From Caballeronia arvi (GTDB lineage: Bacteria; Pseudomonadota; Gammaproteobacteria; Burkholderiales; Burkholderiaceae): a DNA stretch of 64,000 nt. Positions 54,146-63,908 of the stretch are shown in pieces (the stretch's first letter is position 1; every line of letters begins with the position of its first letter). The DNA is taken from positions 59,754 through 123,753 of the forward strand of contig NZ_FCOM02000020.1 of the NCBI RefSeq assembly GCF_001544695.2. Direction: 5' to 3'. The position numbers and the translations under genes were made by a program. Under the pieces are notes generated by a model. It worked only from the letters and a program-made list of their open reading frames with translations, searched no databases and was not told where the DNA came from.

Positions 54146-56053
54146 TTACTTGAACGCCCGCACTTCCTGCTGCAGGCGCTCCAGAAATGCGTCGACCGGC
54201 ATTACGCCCAGATCGACACCGCCACGAGCACGCACGGCTACGGTTTGCGCATCACGCTCTTTGTCCCCGACGACCAGCAAATAGGGAACCTTTTGCAGCG
54301 TGTGCTCCCGTATTTTATAGCTAATCTTCTCATTGCGCAAATCGGACTCTACTCTAAGCCCTTGTTTTTGCAACGATTGGGTCAGATTTCCGGCATATTC
54401 CGCCTGACTTTCAGCAATATTCAGCACAACGGCCTGGATCGGGGCGAGCCACGGCGGCATTGCGCCGGCATGGTGCTCGATCAAAATGCCGAGGAAACGC
54501 TCCATCGAACCGACGATCGCGCGGTGGAGCATCACCGGACGGCGCCGGCTGTTGTCCTCGGCGACATACTCCGCGCCGAGGCGCTCCGGCAGCACCATGT
54601 CGAGCTGCAGCGTGCCGCACTGCCAGGAACGGCCAAGCGCATCCTTGATGTGGTATTCGATCTTCGGACCGTAAAACGCACCTTCGCCCGCGAGTTCTTC
54701 CCACTTCAGGCCGCAGGCAGTGAGCGCCTCGCGCAGGCCCTGCTCCGCGCGATCCCAGGTTTCATCGGTGCCGGCGCGCTGCTCCGGACGCAGCGACAGC
54801 TTGATGTCGATGTGATCGAACCCGAAATCCTTGTACACGCTCATCGCGAGCGTATTGAAGGCGATCGATTCCGCGATGAACTGATCTTCGGTACAGAAGA
54901 TGTGCGCATCGTCCTGGACGAAGCCACGCACCCGCATCAGCCCGTGCAGCGCGCCCGACGGCTCGTTGCGATGGCACGAGCCGAACTCCGCATAACGCAG
55001 CGGCAGATCGCGATACGAGCGCAGGCCGTGGTTGAACACCTGGACGTGGCCCGGACAGTTCATCGGCTTGATGGCGTAGTCGCGCTTTTCCGATTCGGTC
55101 GTGAACATGTTTTCACGATAGTTCTGCCAGTGGCCCGACGCTTCCCACAGCGAGCGGTCCATGACCATCGGGGTCTTGATCTCGAGATAGCCGGCCTCGT
55201 TCACGCGGCGGCGCATGTATTGCTCGACTTGCTGCCACAGCGACCAGCCCTTCGGATGCCAGAACACCATGCCCGGCGCTTCGTCCTGCAGATGGAACAG
55301 GTCGAGCTGCTTGCCGAGCTTGCGGTGATCGCGCTTCTCGGCTTCTTCGAGCATGTGCAGGTACGCATCCTGATCTTCCTTCTTCGTCCAGGCGGTGCCG
55401 TAGATACGCTGAAGCTGCTCGTTCTTCGAGTCGCCGCGCCAGTACGCGCCCGCGACTTTCATCAGCTTGAAGACCTTCAGCTTGCCGGTCGACGGCACGT
55501 GTGGGCCGCGGCACAGGTCGATGAAGTTGCCGTGCGAGTACAGCCGGATTTCATCGCTTTCCGGAATCGACTGGATGATCTCAGCCTTGTACGCTTCGCC
55601 AATGCTCTTGAAGTACTCGACGGCTTCGTCGCGCGTTACGACGCGGCGCGACACCGGCTCATTCTTCTGAGCCAGTTCCTGCATGCGCTTTTCGATCTTT
55701 TCGAGATCTTCGGGCGTGAAGGGACGGCTGTACGAGAAGTCGTAGTAAAAACCGTTGTCGATGACCGGCCCGATGGTCACTTGCGCCTCGGGGAACAGAT
55801 CCTTCACCGCGTAGGCGAGCAAATGCGCGGCCGAGTGGCGCACGACATCGATGCCTTCGGGGTCCTTGTCCGTGACGATGGCGAGCGACGAATCCTTGTC
55901 GATCAGAAACGAGGTGTCGACGAGTTCGCCGTTGAGCTTGCCGGCGAGCGCCGCCTTGGCGAGGCCCGCGCCGATCGATGCCGCGACTTCCGCGACGGTC
56001 ACCGGGTGGTCGTATTGTCGGACCGACCCATCAGGCAAACGTACCGAAACCAT
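54146..56053 (-). CDS. thrS: Threonine-tRNA ligase
   Basis: A 635-residue class II synthetase. The TGS domain is at 1-60 (MVSVRLPDGSVRQYDHPVTVAEVAASIG). The editing domain at about 60-225 has HSAAHLLAYAVKDLFP and the CRGPHVPSTG zinc-like motif. The catalytic domain contains NCPGHVQVF, RYAEFGSCHRNEPSGALHGLMRVRGFVQDDAHIFC and HRAIVGSMERFLGILIEHHAG. The C-terminal anticodon-binding domain ends KERDAQTVAVRARGGVDLG. The ATG with GGAG six bases upstream is chosen; the frame is open upstream through the tRNA-Val terminator. infC follows after 47 bases. Confidence 0.98.
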   Translation of the reverse strand: MVSVRLPDGSVRQYDHPVTVAEVAASIGAGLAKAALAGKLNGELVDTSFLIDKDSSLAIVTDKDPEGIDVVRHSAAHLLAYAVKDLFPEAQVTIGPVIDNGFYYDFSYSRPFTPEDLEKIEKRMQELAQKNEPVSRRVVTRDEAVEYFKSIGEAYKAEIIQSIPESDEIRLYSHGNFIDLCRGPHVPSTGKLKVFKLMKVAGAYWRGDSKNEQLQRIYGTAWTKKEDQDAYLHMLEEAEKRDHRKLGKQLDLFHLQDEAPGMVFWHPKGWSLWQQVEQYMRRRVNEAGYLEIKTPMVMDRSLWEASGHWQNYRENMFTTESEKRDYAIKPMNCPGHVQVFNHGLRSYRDLPLRYAEFGSCHRNEPSGALHGLMRVRGFVQDDAHIFCTEDQFIAESIAFNTLAMSVYKDFGFDHIDIKLSLRPEQRAGTDETWDRAEQGLREALTACGLKWEELAGEGAFYGPKIEYHIKDALGRSWQCGTLQLDMVLPERLGAEYVAEDNSRRRPVMLHRAIVGSMERFLGILIEHHAGAMPPWLAPIQAVVLNIAESQAEYAGNLTQSLQKQGLRVESDLRNEKISYKIREHTLQKVPYLLVVGDKERDAQTVAVRARGGVDLGVMPVDAFLERLQQEVRAFK

Positions 56054-56135
56054 ATCGTTCTCCAAGACGCCGGCGCACGCCGGGCGATTTCGATTAAGCA
56101 TTGCCGCGCGATCTCCGTTTCGAAAATCGCAAGGC

Positions 56136-56170
56136 AAAAAAAATGCGGCCCCGCTATCGAGGGGCCGCAT
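56136..56170 (-). terminator. Terminator of tRNA-Val
   Basis: Perfect stem ATGCGGCCCC / GGGGCCGCAT with an eight-base loop, followed on the minus strand by T8. It lies between tRNA-Val and thrS. Confidence 0.95.
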
Positions 56171-56349
56171 TCACTTTTCACACATACCGCGAAACAAATT
56201 GGCAGAAGGCGAATTAGGTCCTCGACTGGCGTCGTTCCGAATTTGTATCGGTCAACGTTCGACGTGCCATTTCTTTTCGCCTTTTGCGCTGAGCGCTTCT
56301 TGCGGTTTGAACCCTCGGAGATTTACACCCGCCGAAGCTTCGTTTTCGT

Positions 56350-56425
56350 TGGTAGGCTCGATTGGACTCGAACCAACGACCCCCACCATGTCAAGGTGGT
56401 GCTCTAACCAGCTGAGCTACGAGCC
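56350..56425 (-). tRNA. tRNA-Val(GAC)
   Basis: A 76-base cloverleaf on the minus strand with CCA encoded. The acceptor arms are GGCTCGT / TCGAGCC-like pairing, with D arm GCTCAGCTGGTTAGAGC. The anticodon stem is CCACC / GGTGG with loop TTGACAT and anticodon GAC (reads GTC). The T loop is GGTTCGAGTCC. It has its own promoter and terminator. Confidence 0.97.
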
Positions 56426-56438
56426 TGAAAGAAGTGAG

Positions 56439-56467
56439 ATTATATGGAGCGTTTCAGATCTTGGCAA
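56439..56467 (-). promoter_or_regulatory. Sigma-70 promoter of tRNA-Val
   Basis: On the minus strand TTGCCA (56467-56462) and a perfect TATAAT (56444-56439) are spaced by 17 bases. The -10 lies 13 bases before the mature tRNA end. It is the best-matched promoter I found in the window. Confidence 0.9.
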
Positions 56468-56522
56468 GTGCTTATCTTCAGAAAAATGGAAAATATTCGC
56501 CGATCCGTTCAAAGCCGCCCGA

Positions 56523-58757
56523 TTATGCCCGCCGCGATGCGCGAATGACGCCCTGCACTTCGCCGAGCAGCGTGCAGGCGCGCTGAATCTGCGCGGCATT
56601 CGACACTTCCACGGTGAACTGCATATACGCGATATTCCGGCGGCTCTGGCTCTTCACGCCGATCACATTGATCTTCTCGCGCGCGAACACTTCGGAGATA
56701 TCGCGCAGCAAGCCTTGCCGATCCGCCGACTCCACCGCGAGATCCACCGGATACACCGACGATCCGCGGCCGTTCATCACCTCCGCGGACCACGTCGTGT
56801 GCAGCACGCGCTCCGGCGAGCGCTGCGACATGCGCTTGAACGTCGCGCAATCCGTGCGGTGAACTGACATGCCTTTGCCGCGCGTGACGAAGCCGGCGAT
56901 CGCATCGGGCGGCGCGGGACGGCAGCAACGCGCGAGCTGCGTGAGGAGCGCATCGACGCCGACCACGAGCACGCCCGTCGATGCGCCGTGCGCGACGCTC
57001 TGCCCGCTGCTGCGCTTTTCGAACTGCTCGGGCGCTTCCGGCTCGGGCTCGGGCGGCGGCGTGTCGGAGAGCGCGTGCTCGATGTTGCGCAGACTGAATT
57101 CTTCCTTCGCGACGACCGCGTAGAGCTCTTCCGGCGTCTTGAACCCGAGCTTCGCCGCGAGCTGGTCCAGGCTGACCGAGGTCTTGCCTTCGCGCTGCAA
57201 GGTCTTTTCGACGATCGTCCGTCCCGCCGCGATGTTCTCTGCCGCATCCGCCGCGAGGAACCACGACCGCACCTTCTGGCGCGCCCGCGCACTGTGCAGA
57301 TAGCCCAGTTGCGGATTGAGCCAGTCGCGCGAAGGCCCGCCCTCCTTCACCGCGACGATCTCGACCGTCTGCCCGTTCGAGAGCGGTGTATTGAGCGGCA
57401 CCATCGCGCCGTCGACGCGCGCGCCGCGGCAGCGATGCCCGAGCTCGCTGTGCAGGTGATAGGCGAAATCGACAGCCGTCGCGCCCTGCGGCAATGCGAT
57501 CACGCGCGCCTGCGGCGTGAGCACGTAGATATGGTCGTCGTCGAGCGTGGCATCGCGCAGATGCTGCCAGCCCCGCTGCTCGCCGCCATGTTCGCCTTCG
57601 ACATCGTCCTTCCACGCGAGAAGCTGACGCAGCCACGCGATCTTCTCGTCGTATTTCTCGCTCGCCGTCACCTGGCCCGCATAGCCGCGCGTGCCCGCTT
57701 CCTTATAGCGCCAGTGCGCGGCCACGCCATACTCGGCGAATTGATGCATCTCGTACGTGCGGATCTGCACCTCGAACGCGCGCCCGTCGTCGCCGATGAC
57801 GACCGTATGCAACGACTTGTAGCCGTTGGGCTTCGGACGTGATATGTAGTCGTCGAACTCGCGCGGCACCGGCTGCCACAGGTTGTGCACGATGCCGAGC
57901 ACGGTGTAGCAGTCCTTGATGTCGCCGACGATCACGCGAAACGCGCGCACGTCGTTCAGCTCGGCAAAGTCGAGATGCTTGCCGCGCATCTTCTTCCAGA
58001 TGCTGTAGATGTGCTTCGGCCGCCCGCTCACGTCCGCCTTGATATGGGCGGTGTCGAGCTCTTTCTGCAGGCGCGCGATCGCCTCGGTCACATAACTCTC
58101 GCGCTCGACGCGCTTCTCGTCGAGCAGCTTCGCGATGCGTTTGTACGTGACCGGATCCTCGAAGCGGAACGACAGATCTTCCAGCTCCCATTTCAGTTGC
58201 CAGATGCCGAGCCGATTGGCGAGTGGCGCGTAAATCTCCAGCGTCTCGCGCGGCACGTCGGGCGACGGATCGGTCTTGTGCGCGGCGTGATAACGCAACG
58301 TCTGCACGCGCGAAGCAAGCCGGATCAGCACGACGCGAATGTCCTGCGCGAACGCGAGCAGCATCTTGCGCAGCGCCTCGACTTGCGCGCGGCGCGCGGC
58401 CTGCGCATCGCGGGTGTTCTCGGGCAGCTCCGCGAGCGTGGCGCGCGAGCTGACCGAGCCGAGCCGCAAAAGCTTCCTCACATCGCCGACGAGCCGCTGC
58501 ACTTCCGGGCCGAAGCGCTCGGCGATGACCTTGTCCGGATCGTCGAGATGCGGCGCCAGCACGAACAGCGCCGCTGCGGCGACCGCGTGCGCATCGACGT
58601 TGAGCGTCTGCATGATGCGCGCGGTGCCCACCGCGTGATCGGCGAGCAGTTCGCCCGTCGAGACATGCGCGTCCTTTGCGTGCTCGCGCACGAACGCGAG
58701 CGCGTCGTCGATGGACGGCTCGGGCAGGGTTTCGGCGGGAACGGCGGTCTCGGTCAT
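56523..58757 (-). CDS. relA: GTP pyrophosphokinase RelA (degenerate HD domain)
   Basis: A 744-residue long RelA/SpoT homologue, the stringent-response alarmone enzyme. The synthetase domain has KRIAKLLDEKRVERE and RAFRVIVGDIKDCYTVLGIVHNLWQPVPREFDDYISRPKPNGYKSLHTVV. A TGS domain follows (IYVLTPQARVIALPQGATAVDFAYHLH). A zinc-finger-like CCRPAPPDAI region and a C-terminal ACT domain (DLAVESADRQGLLRDISEVFAREKINVIGVKSQ) end the protein. In the N-terminal hydrolase domain the metal-binding His-Asp of the HD motif is replaced (FVLAPHLDDP at about 65-74), as in RelA but not SpoT. It therefore should only synthesise (p)ppGpp. Confidence 0.95.
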   Translation of the reverse strand: MTETAVPAETLPEPSIDDALAFVREHAKDAHVSTGELLADHAVGTARIMQTLNVDAHAVAAAALFVLAPHLDDPDKVIAERFGPEVQRLVGDVRKLLRLGSVSSRATLAELPENTRDAQAARRAQVEALRKMLLAFAQDIRVVLIRLASRVQTLRYHAAHKTDPSPDVPRETLEIYAPLANRLGIWQLKWELEDLSFRFEDPVTYKRIAKLLDEKRVERESYVTEAIARLQKELDTAHIKADVSGRPKHIYSIWKKMRGKHLDFAELNDVRAFRVIVGDIKDCYTVLGIVHNLWQPVPREFDDYISRPKPNGYKSLHTVVIGDDGRAFEVQIRTYEMHQFAEYGVAAHWRYKEAGTRGYAGQVTASEKYDEKIAWLRQLLAWKDDVEGEHGGEQRGWQHLRDATLDDDHIYVLTPQARVIALPQGATAVDFAYHLHSELGHRCRGARVDGAMVPLNTPLSNGQTVEIVAVKEGGPSRDWLNPQLGYLHSARARQKVRSWFLAADAAENIAAGRTIVEKTLQREGKTSVSLDQLAAKLGFKTPEELYAVVAKEEFSLRNIEHALSDTPPPEPEPEAPEQFEKRSSGQSVAHGASTGVLVVGVDALLTQLARCCRPAPPDAIAGFVTRGKGMSVHRTDCATFKRMSQRSPERVLHTTWSAEVMNGRGSSVYPVDLAVESADRQGLLRDISEVFAREKINVIGVKSQSRRNIAYMQFTVEVSNAAQIQRACTLLGEVQGVIRASRRA

Positions 58758-58802
58758 GCGGGTGATGCCACTACGTAAGGCGATACGAACGATCAGCGGC
58801 GT

Positions 58803-59156
58803 TCAGCTACGTTGGGCCGCGATCACGACGATTTCGACGAGGCACGCCGGATTGGCGAGCTTCGATTCGACCGTGGCGCGCGGCGGCGAGCTGTCCTGGG
58901 CGACCCACGAATCCCACACGGCATTCATGCCCGGGAAATGCACCATGTCGGCGATATAGATCTGCACCGACAGCAGATGCGACTTGTCGCTGTTCGCTTC
59001 TTCGAGCAAGCGGTCGATGTGACCGAGCACTTCGCGCATCTGACCGGTGATGTCCTGGTCCGTGTCCTCGGCGATCTGGCCGGCGAGATAAACCGTGCCG
59101 TTGTGGATCGCGATCTCGGAAAGGCGCGGGCCGACGTGATGACGAATGACTGCCAT
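58803..59156 (-). CDS. RidA family protein
   Basis: A 117-residue RidA/YjgF-type protein, a trimeric enamine/imine deaminase family. Marks are LSEIAIHNGTVYLAGQIAED at the start, LLSVQIYIADMVHFPGMNAVWDSWV in the middle, and the end segment PPRATVESKLANPACLVEIVVIAA. The conserved arginine of the active RidA (RATVE) is present in PPRATVESKL. It is 45 bases upstream of relA on the same strand and may be cotranscribed. Whether it acts on 2-aminoacrylate is not shown. Confidence 0.93.
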   Translation of the reverse strand: MAVIRHHVGPRLSEIAIHNGTVYLAGQIAEDTDQDITGQMREVLGHIDRLLEEANSDKSHLLSVQIYIADMVHFPGMNAVWDSWVAQDSSPPRATVESKLANPACLVEIVVIAAQRS

Positions 59157-59219
59157 TGTGTGTTCCTGATCGATGATTGAAGTGGAAACGGTGCTGAACG
59201 ACGCACGCTCAGCCCAATA

Positions 59220-60140
59220 TTATGCCCCGCTGCCGCCATCGCCGAGGAAGAAGCCCTTGGCGACGGCGATCTGATCCGCGGCAAGAAACGCCGGCGCATG
59301 CCCTACGCCCGGAATCTCGACGCTCGTCACGGCCTGGCCCTTCTCGACCATCTGCGCGACCGTCTCGCGCGAGAGCAAATCCGAGCTCTCGCCGCGCACG
59401 ACGAGCACCGGCGTCCTGATCGACGCAAGCGACTGCCACAGGTACGCCTCGCCGGCCGCGTTCTGCTCTTCGGTGGCCGACGTGAATGGCACCGCGATGC
59501 CAGGGTCGTAGCGAAAGCCCCAGGCGTCGTCACGCTCGCGCAGGAGCGGTGTGTTGATGCTCGCCCATTCCTCGTCGGTCAGCGGCCCGAACGACGCGGC
59601 GAGCGCTGCCGCATGCCGCACACCTTCGTCGAGCGACGCGAAGCGCGCGGGTTTGCCGAGATAGTCGCCGATGCGCTGGAGCGCGACGGGCTCGATATGC
59701 GGTCCGACATCGTTGAGCAGCATCTTCCTGATCGGCGTGTTCGGCAGGCCGCCGAGCGCCATGCCGATGAGCCCGCCCATCGACGTGCCGAACCAGTCCA
59801 CCGTCTCCACGTTCAGACGCGCGATCAGCGTGACCATATCGGCAACGTACTGCGCCACGCCGTAATAACGCGGATCGGCGAGCCAGTCGGACAGGCCGCG
59901 CCCGACGACGTCCGGACACACCACGCGATAGTCGTGCGCAAGCGCCAGCGCGAGCCTGTCGAAGTCGCGCCCCGAGCGCGTCAGGCCGTGCGCGCAGAGC
60001 AGCACGCGCGGATTCGCCGGATCGCCCCATTCCGTATAGGCGATGCGATGCAGCCCCGCGGGACTCGCGCACTGCACGAAGCGCTGGCGCGGCTCGCTCA
60101 GATCGGAATGAACGGTTTCGACGACGATCGGTGTGGTCAT
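59220..60140 (-). CDS. Alpha/beta hydrolase
   Basis: A 306-residue alpha/beta hydrolase of unknown substrate. The nucleophile elbow is WFGTSMGGLIGMALGG (Ser in G-T-S-M-G). The oxyanion region is LLCAHGLTRSGRDFDRLA and the catalytic His lies in PGVGHAPAFLAADQ. Acid Asp is likely in VVRGESSDLLSRETV. The ATG with GAGGAAAT upstream is chosen; a 126-base open extension is discarded. It sits between scoAB and RidA in the same direction. Similar genes include lactonases and esterases. Confidence 0.9.
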   Translation of the reverse strand: MTTPIVVETVHSDLSEPRQRFVQCASPAGLHRIAYTEWGDPANPRVLLCAHGLTRSGRDFDRLALALAHDYRVVCPDVVGRGLSDWLADPRYYGVAQYVADMVTLIARLNVETVDWFGTSMGGLIGMALGGLPNTPIRKMLLNDVGPHIEPVALQRIGDYLGKPARFASLDEGVRHAAALAASFGPLTDEEWASINTPLLRERDDAWGFRYDPGIAVPFTSATEEQNAAGEAYLWQSLASIRTPVLVVRGESSDLLSRETVAQMVEKGQAVTSVEIPGVGHAPAFLAADQIAVAKGFFLGDGGSGA

Positions 60141-60264
60141 GGGATTTCCTCGTGGAAGAGTCCAAACGATTGTAAAGCCCCTTTCGTCACGTCGAGCGGG
60201 CGTTGGCCGAACGGACGATGCCTTCGGCACATGCGGCCCATATGCGGCCCTTTGCGCCAAAAGC

Positions 60265-60300
60265 AAAGCGGGCGCAGCCCGAAAGCTCCGCCCGCCTTTT
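60265..60300 (-). terminator. Probable terminator after scoB
   Basis: Hairpin GCGGGCG / CGCCCGC (60268-60274 and 60289-60295) with a 14-base loop. On the minus strand it is followed by CTTTGCTTTT. It is weaker than the other terminators here. Confidence 0.45.
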
Positions 60301-60342
60301 ATGTGCTCACGCCGCGCAAACGGCGTTCACGTCACGCCGAGG

Positions 60343-60984
60343 TCATTTCACGCTCGTGACATCGAGCGGTGCACCCGTCTTCTTCTGGATTTCCTCGACA
60401 GTGACGCCGTCCGCCAGCTCGACGAGCTTCAGCCCGCCGTCGACGACATCGATCACGCCGAGATCCGTGATGATGCGATTCACGACGCCCACGCCCGTCA
60501 GCGGCAGCGTGCACTCTTCGAGGATCTTGTGCTGATCGCCCTTCGCGACATGCTCCATCAGCACGACGACCTTCTTCACGCCGGCGACGAGGTCCATCGC
60601 GCCGCCCATGCCCTTGATCATCTTGCCGGGAATCATCCAGTTGGCGAGATCGCCCTTCTTGCTGATCTGCATCGCGCCGAGGATCGCCAGGTTGATGTGA
60701 CCGCCGCGGATCATCGCGAACGAATCCGCCGATGAAAAGATCGACGAGCCCGGCAACGTCGTCACGGTCTGCTTGCCGGCGTTGATGAGATCGGCGTCGA
60801 CTTCTTCCTCATACGGCGACGGACCGATGCCGAGCAGGCCGTTTTCCGATTGCAGCCACACTTCCATGCCTTCCGGCACGTGATTGGCGACGAGCGTCGG
60901 CAAACCGATGCCGAGGTTCACATAGAAGCCGTCCTGCAGTTCCTTCGCCGCGCGCGCGGCCATCTGGTCACGAGTCCAAGCCAT
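60343..60984 (-). CDS. scoB: Succinyl-CoA:3-ketoacid CoA-transferase subunit B
   Basis: A 213-residue beta subunit. The catalytic glutamate is Glu47 in LQSENGLLGIGP. The sequence begins MAWTRDQMAARAAKELQDGFYVNLGIGLPTLVANHVPEGM and has GKMIKGMGGAMDLVAGVKKVVVLMEH. Transfers CoA from succinyl-CoA to acetoacetate, allowing use of ketone bodies. The ATG is chosen over an open upstream extension that overlaps scoA. It begins two bases after the scoA stop. A related pair (pcaIJ) lies 18 kb to the left. Confidence 0.94.
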   Translation of the reverse strand: MAWTRDQMAARAAKELQDGFYVNLGIGLPTLVANHVPEGMEVWLQSENGLLGIGPSPYEEEVDADLINAGKQTVTTLPGSSIFSSADSFAMIRGGHINLAILGAMQISKKGDLANWMIPGKMIKGMGGAMDLVAGVKKVVVLMEHVAKGDQHKILEECTLPLTGVGVVNRIITDLGVIDVVDGGLKLVELADGVTVEEIQKKTGAPLDVTSVK

Positions 60985-60986
60985 GA

Positions 60987-61691
60987 TTACTCTCCTTTCG
61001 CGCGGACGATGCGTTGTTCGATGCGCTTTTCCGGATGCGCATTCAGCACGATGCGCTGCACGAAAATGCCGGGGGTGTGGATCGCGTCCGGATCGAGTTC
61101 GCCCGTTTCGACGATCTCTTCCACTTCCACGACGGTGATCTTGCCCGCCATCGCGCACATCGGGTTGAAGTTGCGTGCCGTGCGGCGATAGATCAGGTTG
61201 CCGGACTTGTCGGCCTTCCACGCCTTCACGAGACCGACATCGGCCGTCAGCGAATGCTCGAGCACATAATGGTTCTCGCCGAACTGGCGCGTTTCCTTGC
61301 CGTCGGCGATCACGGTGCCGAAGCCTGTGTTCGTGAAGAATGCCGGAATGCCCGAGCCGCCCGCGCGCAGCTTCTCGGCGAGCGTGCCCTGCGGCGTGAA
61401 TTCGAGCTCCAGTTCGCCGGCGAGATATTGCCGCTCGAACTCCTTGTTTTCGCCGACGTACGACGAAATCATCTTCTTGATCTGGCGCGTCTCCAGCAGG
61501 AGACCAAGGCCGAAGCCGTCGACGCCTGCGTTATTGCTGATGCAGGTGATGCCTTTCACGCCCGTGTCGCGCAGCGCGGCGATGAGCGCTTCGGGAATGC
61601 CGCACAGCCCGAAACCGCCGACGGCGAACGTCTGCCCGTCCTTGACGATGCCCTCGAGCGCTGCCTTCGCGCTGGGATAGACCTTGTTCAT
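60987..61691 (-). CDS. scoA: Succinyl-CoA:3-ketoacid CoA-transferase subunit A
   Basis: A 234-residue alpha subunit. It contains FAVGGFGLCGIPEALIAALRDTGVKGITCISNNAGVDGFGLGLLLETRQIKKMISSYVGENKEFERQYLAGELELEFTPQGTLAEKLRAGGSGIPAFFT, which is the SCOT/ScoA pattern rather than PcaI (ENKEFERQYLAGELE). The ATG chosen gives MNKVYPSAKAALEG. It is divergent from the PAS-LuxR regulator and directly followed by scoB. Confidence 0.95.
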   Translation of the reverse strand: MNKVYPSAKAALEGIVKDGQTFAVGGFGLCGIPEALIAALRDTGVKGITCISNNAGVDGFGLGLLLETRQIKKMISSYVGENKEFERQYLAGELELEFTPQGTLAEKLRAGGSGIPAFFTNTGFGTVIADGKETRQFGENHYVLEHSLTADVGLVKAWKADKSGNLIYRRTARNFNPMCAMAGKITVVEVEEIVETGELDPDAIHTPGIFVQRIVLNAHPEKRIEQRIVRAKGE

Positions 61692-61911
61692 CTGAATGTC
61701 CCTTCCATGTTTGAAACCAACTGAAAATCGGCTTATTGATGCCGCCGTGGCGCTGTCATGCGCACCGCGCGGCCTTTTTGGCGTGGCACAAGAGTACTTT
61801 GGCCGGTCGATCCGGCACAATACGCAAAAATACATAAGTCATTGCCCGCGCCCGTTTGGTTCCCGGCGGCCTTCCGCCACGAAACGCAGGCGTTTGCGCG
61901 ACCGATTTCAC

Positions 61912-62457
61912 ATGCGTGCACTGGATTATCAAACCGCGTTTCAACTCGCCCCCGTCGGGCTCGTGCTGTCGCGCGAGCGCTCCATCGAGGACTGCAACGA
62001 GCAACTCTGCGCGATCTTCGGCTACCCGCGCGAGGCGCTCATCGGCAAGTCGTTCGAGGTGATTTATCCATCGCCGGACGAGTTCACGCGCATCGGCGGA
62101 CGGATTGCCGCGAACATCAGCCGGTCAGGCACGTATAGCGACGACCGCATCATGAAGCGCAAGAACGGCGAACTGTTCTGGTGCCACGTGACGGGACGCG
62201 CGCTCGATCAGGCCGCGCCGCACGCGGCGGGCGTCTGGACCTTCGAGGATCTGAGCGCGACGCGACGGGTCGCGATCGAGCTGACGCCGCGAGAGCGGGA
62301 AATCGCCGCGCAGCTTGTGACGGGCAAGACGAGCAAGCAGATCGGCCGCGTGCTCGACATCAGCCCACGCACGGTCGATATCTACCGAGCGAAGCTCATG
62401 AGAAAGTACGACACGGGCAACGCCACCGAGCTATTGCAACGGCTGCTCGGCTCGTGA
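61912..62457 (+). CDS. PAS domain LuxR-type transcriptional regulator
   Basis: A 181-residue regulator. The PAS domain spans about 5-110 (FQLAPVGLVLSRERSIEDCNEQLCAIFGYPREALIGKSFEVIYPSPDEF, RKNGELFWCHVTGRALDQ). It is followed by a LuxR/GerE helix-turn-helix at about 118-178 (LTPREREIAAQLVTGKTSKQIGRVLDISPRTVDIYRAKLMRKY). There is no receiver domain, so it senses a ligand or redox cue directly rather than through a kinase. It is divergent from scoAB across 220 bases and probably controls those genes; that is positional inference. The ATG is chosen for the start of the PAS fold. Confidence 0.9.
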   Translation: MRALDYQTAFQLAPVGLVLSRERSIEDCNEQLCAIFGYPREALIGKSFEVIYPSPDEFTRIGGRIAANISRSGTYSDDRIMKRKNGELFWCHVTGRALDQAAPHAAGVWTFEDLSATRRVAIELTPREREIAAQLVTGKTSKQIGRVLDISPRTVDIYRAKLMRKYDTGNATELLQRLLGS

Positions 62458-62472
62458 CCCGCTCGTGACCCT

Positions 62473-62910
<438 letters not shown>

Positions 62911-62929
62911 TACGTGGGTTCGCAAAAGT

Positions 62930-63703
62930 TCAGAGCGAGAAACCATCGTCTGCTGAAATGACCGAGCCGTTCATGAACTGCGATTCGTCGGCGGCGAGCA
63001 GCAGCAGCAGGCCGTCGAGGTCTTCCGGCGAGCCCACGCGGCGGCGCGGCAGCATCGAAATCAGTTTCTGGCCCTGCTCGGTCTTCCAGTGATGATGGTT
63101 AATCTCGGTGTCGATATAACCCGGGCAGATCGCGTTGACGTTGATGCCGTGGCGACCCCATTCGAGCGCCATCGCCTTGGTCATCTGCACGACGGCGGCC
63201 TTGCTCATCGAGTACACGCCGATTTGCGGAAACACGCGCAGGCCCGCCACCGACGCCACGTTGATGATGCGATACGCCGGCTTGGCCGGGCCGTTGCCGC
63301 GCATGATCATGCGCTTGGCGACTTCCTGCGCGACGAAGAACGCGCCACGCACGTTCGTGCCGAGGACGAATTCGAAGTCGGCGGGCGTGACGTCCGTCAG
63401 CTTCTGCGTGGTCGACACACCCGAGTTATTGACGAGGATGTCGATGGTACCCGCTTCCGTCTCCGCGTGCGCGACCGCGGCCTTGATGCTCTGATAGTCG
63501 GTCACGTCGAGTGAGACTACGTGCGCCGCGCCGCCCGACGACTCGATCTCGGCGCGCAACTCCTTCAGACGCTCGGTGCGGCGGCTGGCAAGCACCACTT
63601 TGGCGCCCGCCGACGACAGCACCTGCGCGAAACGCTTGCCCAAGCCACTGGACGCGCCGGTGATCAGCGCGACCTTGCCTTCCAGGTTGATCGAACGGCC
63701 CAT
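62930..63703 (-). CDS. SDR family NAD(P)-dependent oxidoreductase
   Basis: A 257-residue short-chain dehydrogenase. The cofactor motif is ALITGASSGLGKRFAQ (G-x3-G-x-G). Asp of the LDVTD strand, NNSG in place of NNAG (ILVNNSGVST), catalytic Ser in NVASVAG, and Tyr-x3-Lys in YSMSKAAVVQM follow. The PGYIDTEINHHHW segment after the active site is typical of the 3-hydroxyacyl-CoA or fatty-acyl class, but the substrate is not certain. The start ATG has AAGGA six bases upstream. It is divergent from the ETF-QO gene and joined with a thioesterase, suggesting fatty-acid metabolism. Confidence 0.92.
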   Translation of the reverse strand: MGRSINLEGKVALITGASSGLGKRFAQVLSSAGAKVVLASRRTERLKELRAEIESSGGAAHVVSLDVTDYQSIKAAVAHAETEAGTIDILVNNSGVSTTQKLTDVTPADFEFVLGTNVRGAFFVAQEVAKRMIMRGNGPAKPAYRIINVASVAGLRVFPQIGVYSMSKAAVVQMTKAMALEWGRHGINVNAICPGYIDTEINHHHWKTEQGQKLISMLPRRRVGSPEDLDGLLLLLAADESQFMNGSVISADDGFSL

Positions 63704-63908
63704 TGTGCTTCCTTGTTTTATGGTTGACTCAGCCCTGTCGCGCACGAAGGCGCGCCTGTGCGGGCTGCTAGTGTCGACACCGATAGCGCGGATGCCGTGA
63801 ATAATAGTACGATCGTGCGAAATTGACGGGCGTCGGTTGCAGCCCGCCTGACCTTCCCTGACAATACGCGATCCCGAAAGGGCATTCTAACGGCACATAG
63901 GAGCATTG

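Noticed and set aside
61790..61830. A sigma-54-like promoter (TGGCAC...) before the PAS-LuxR gene
   Set aside because: The spacing between the GG and GC elements does not equal the required 10 bases at either TGGCAC or GGCAC candidate.
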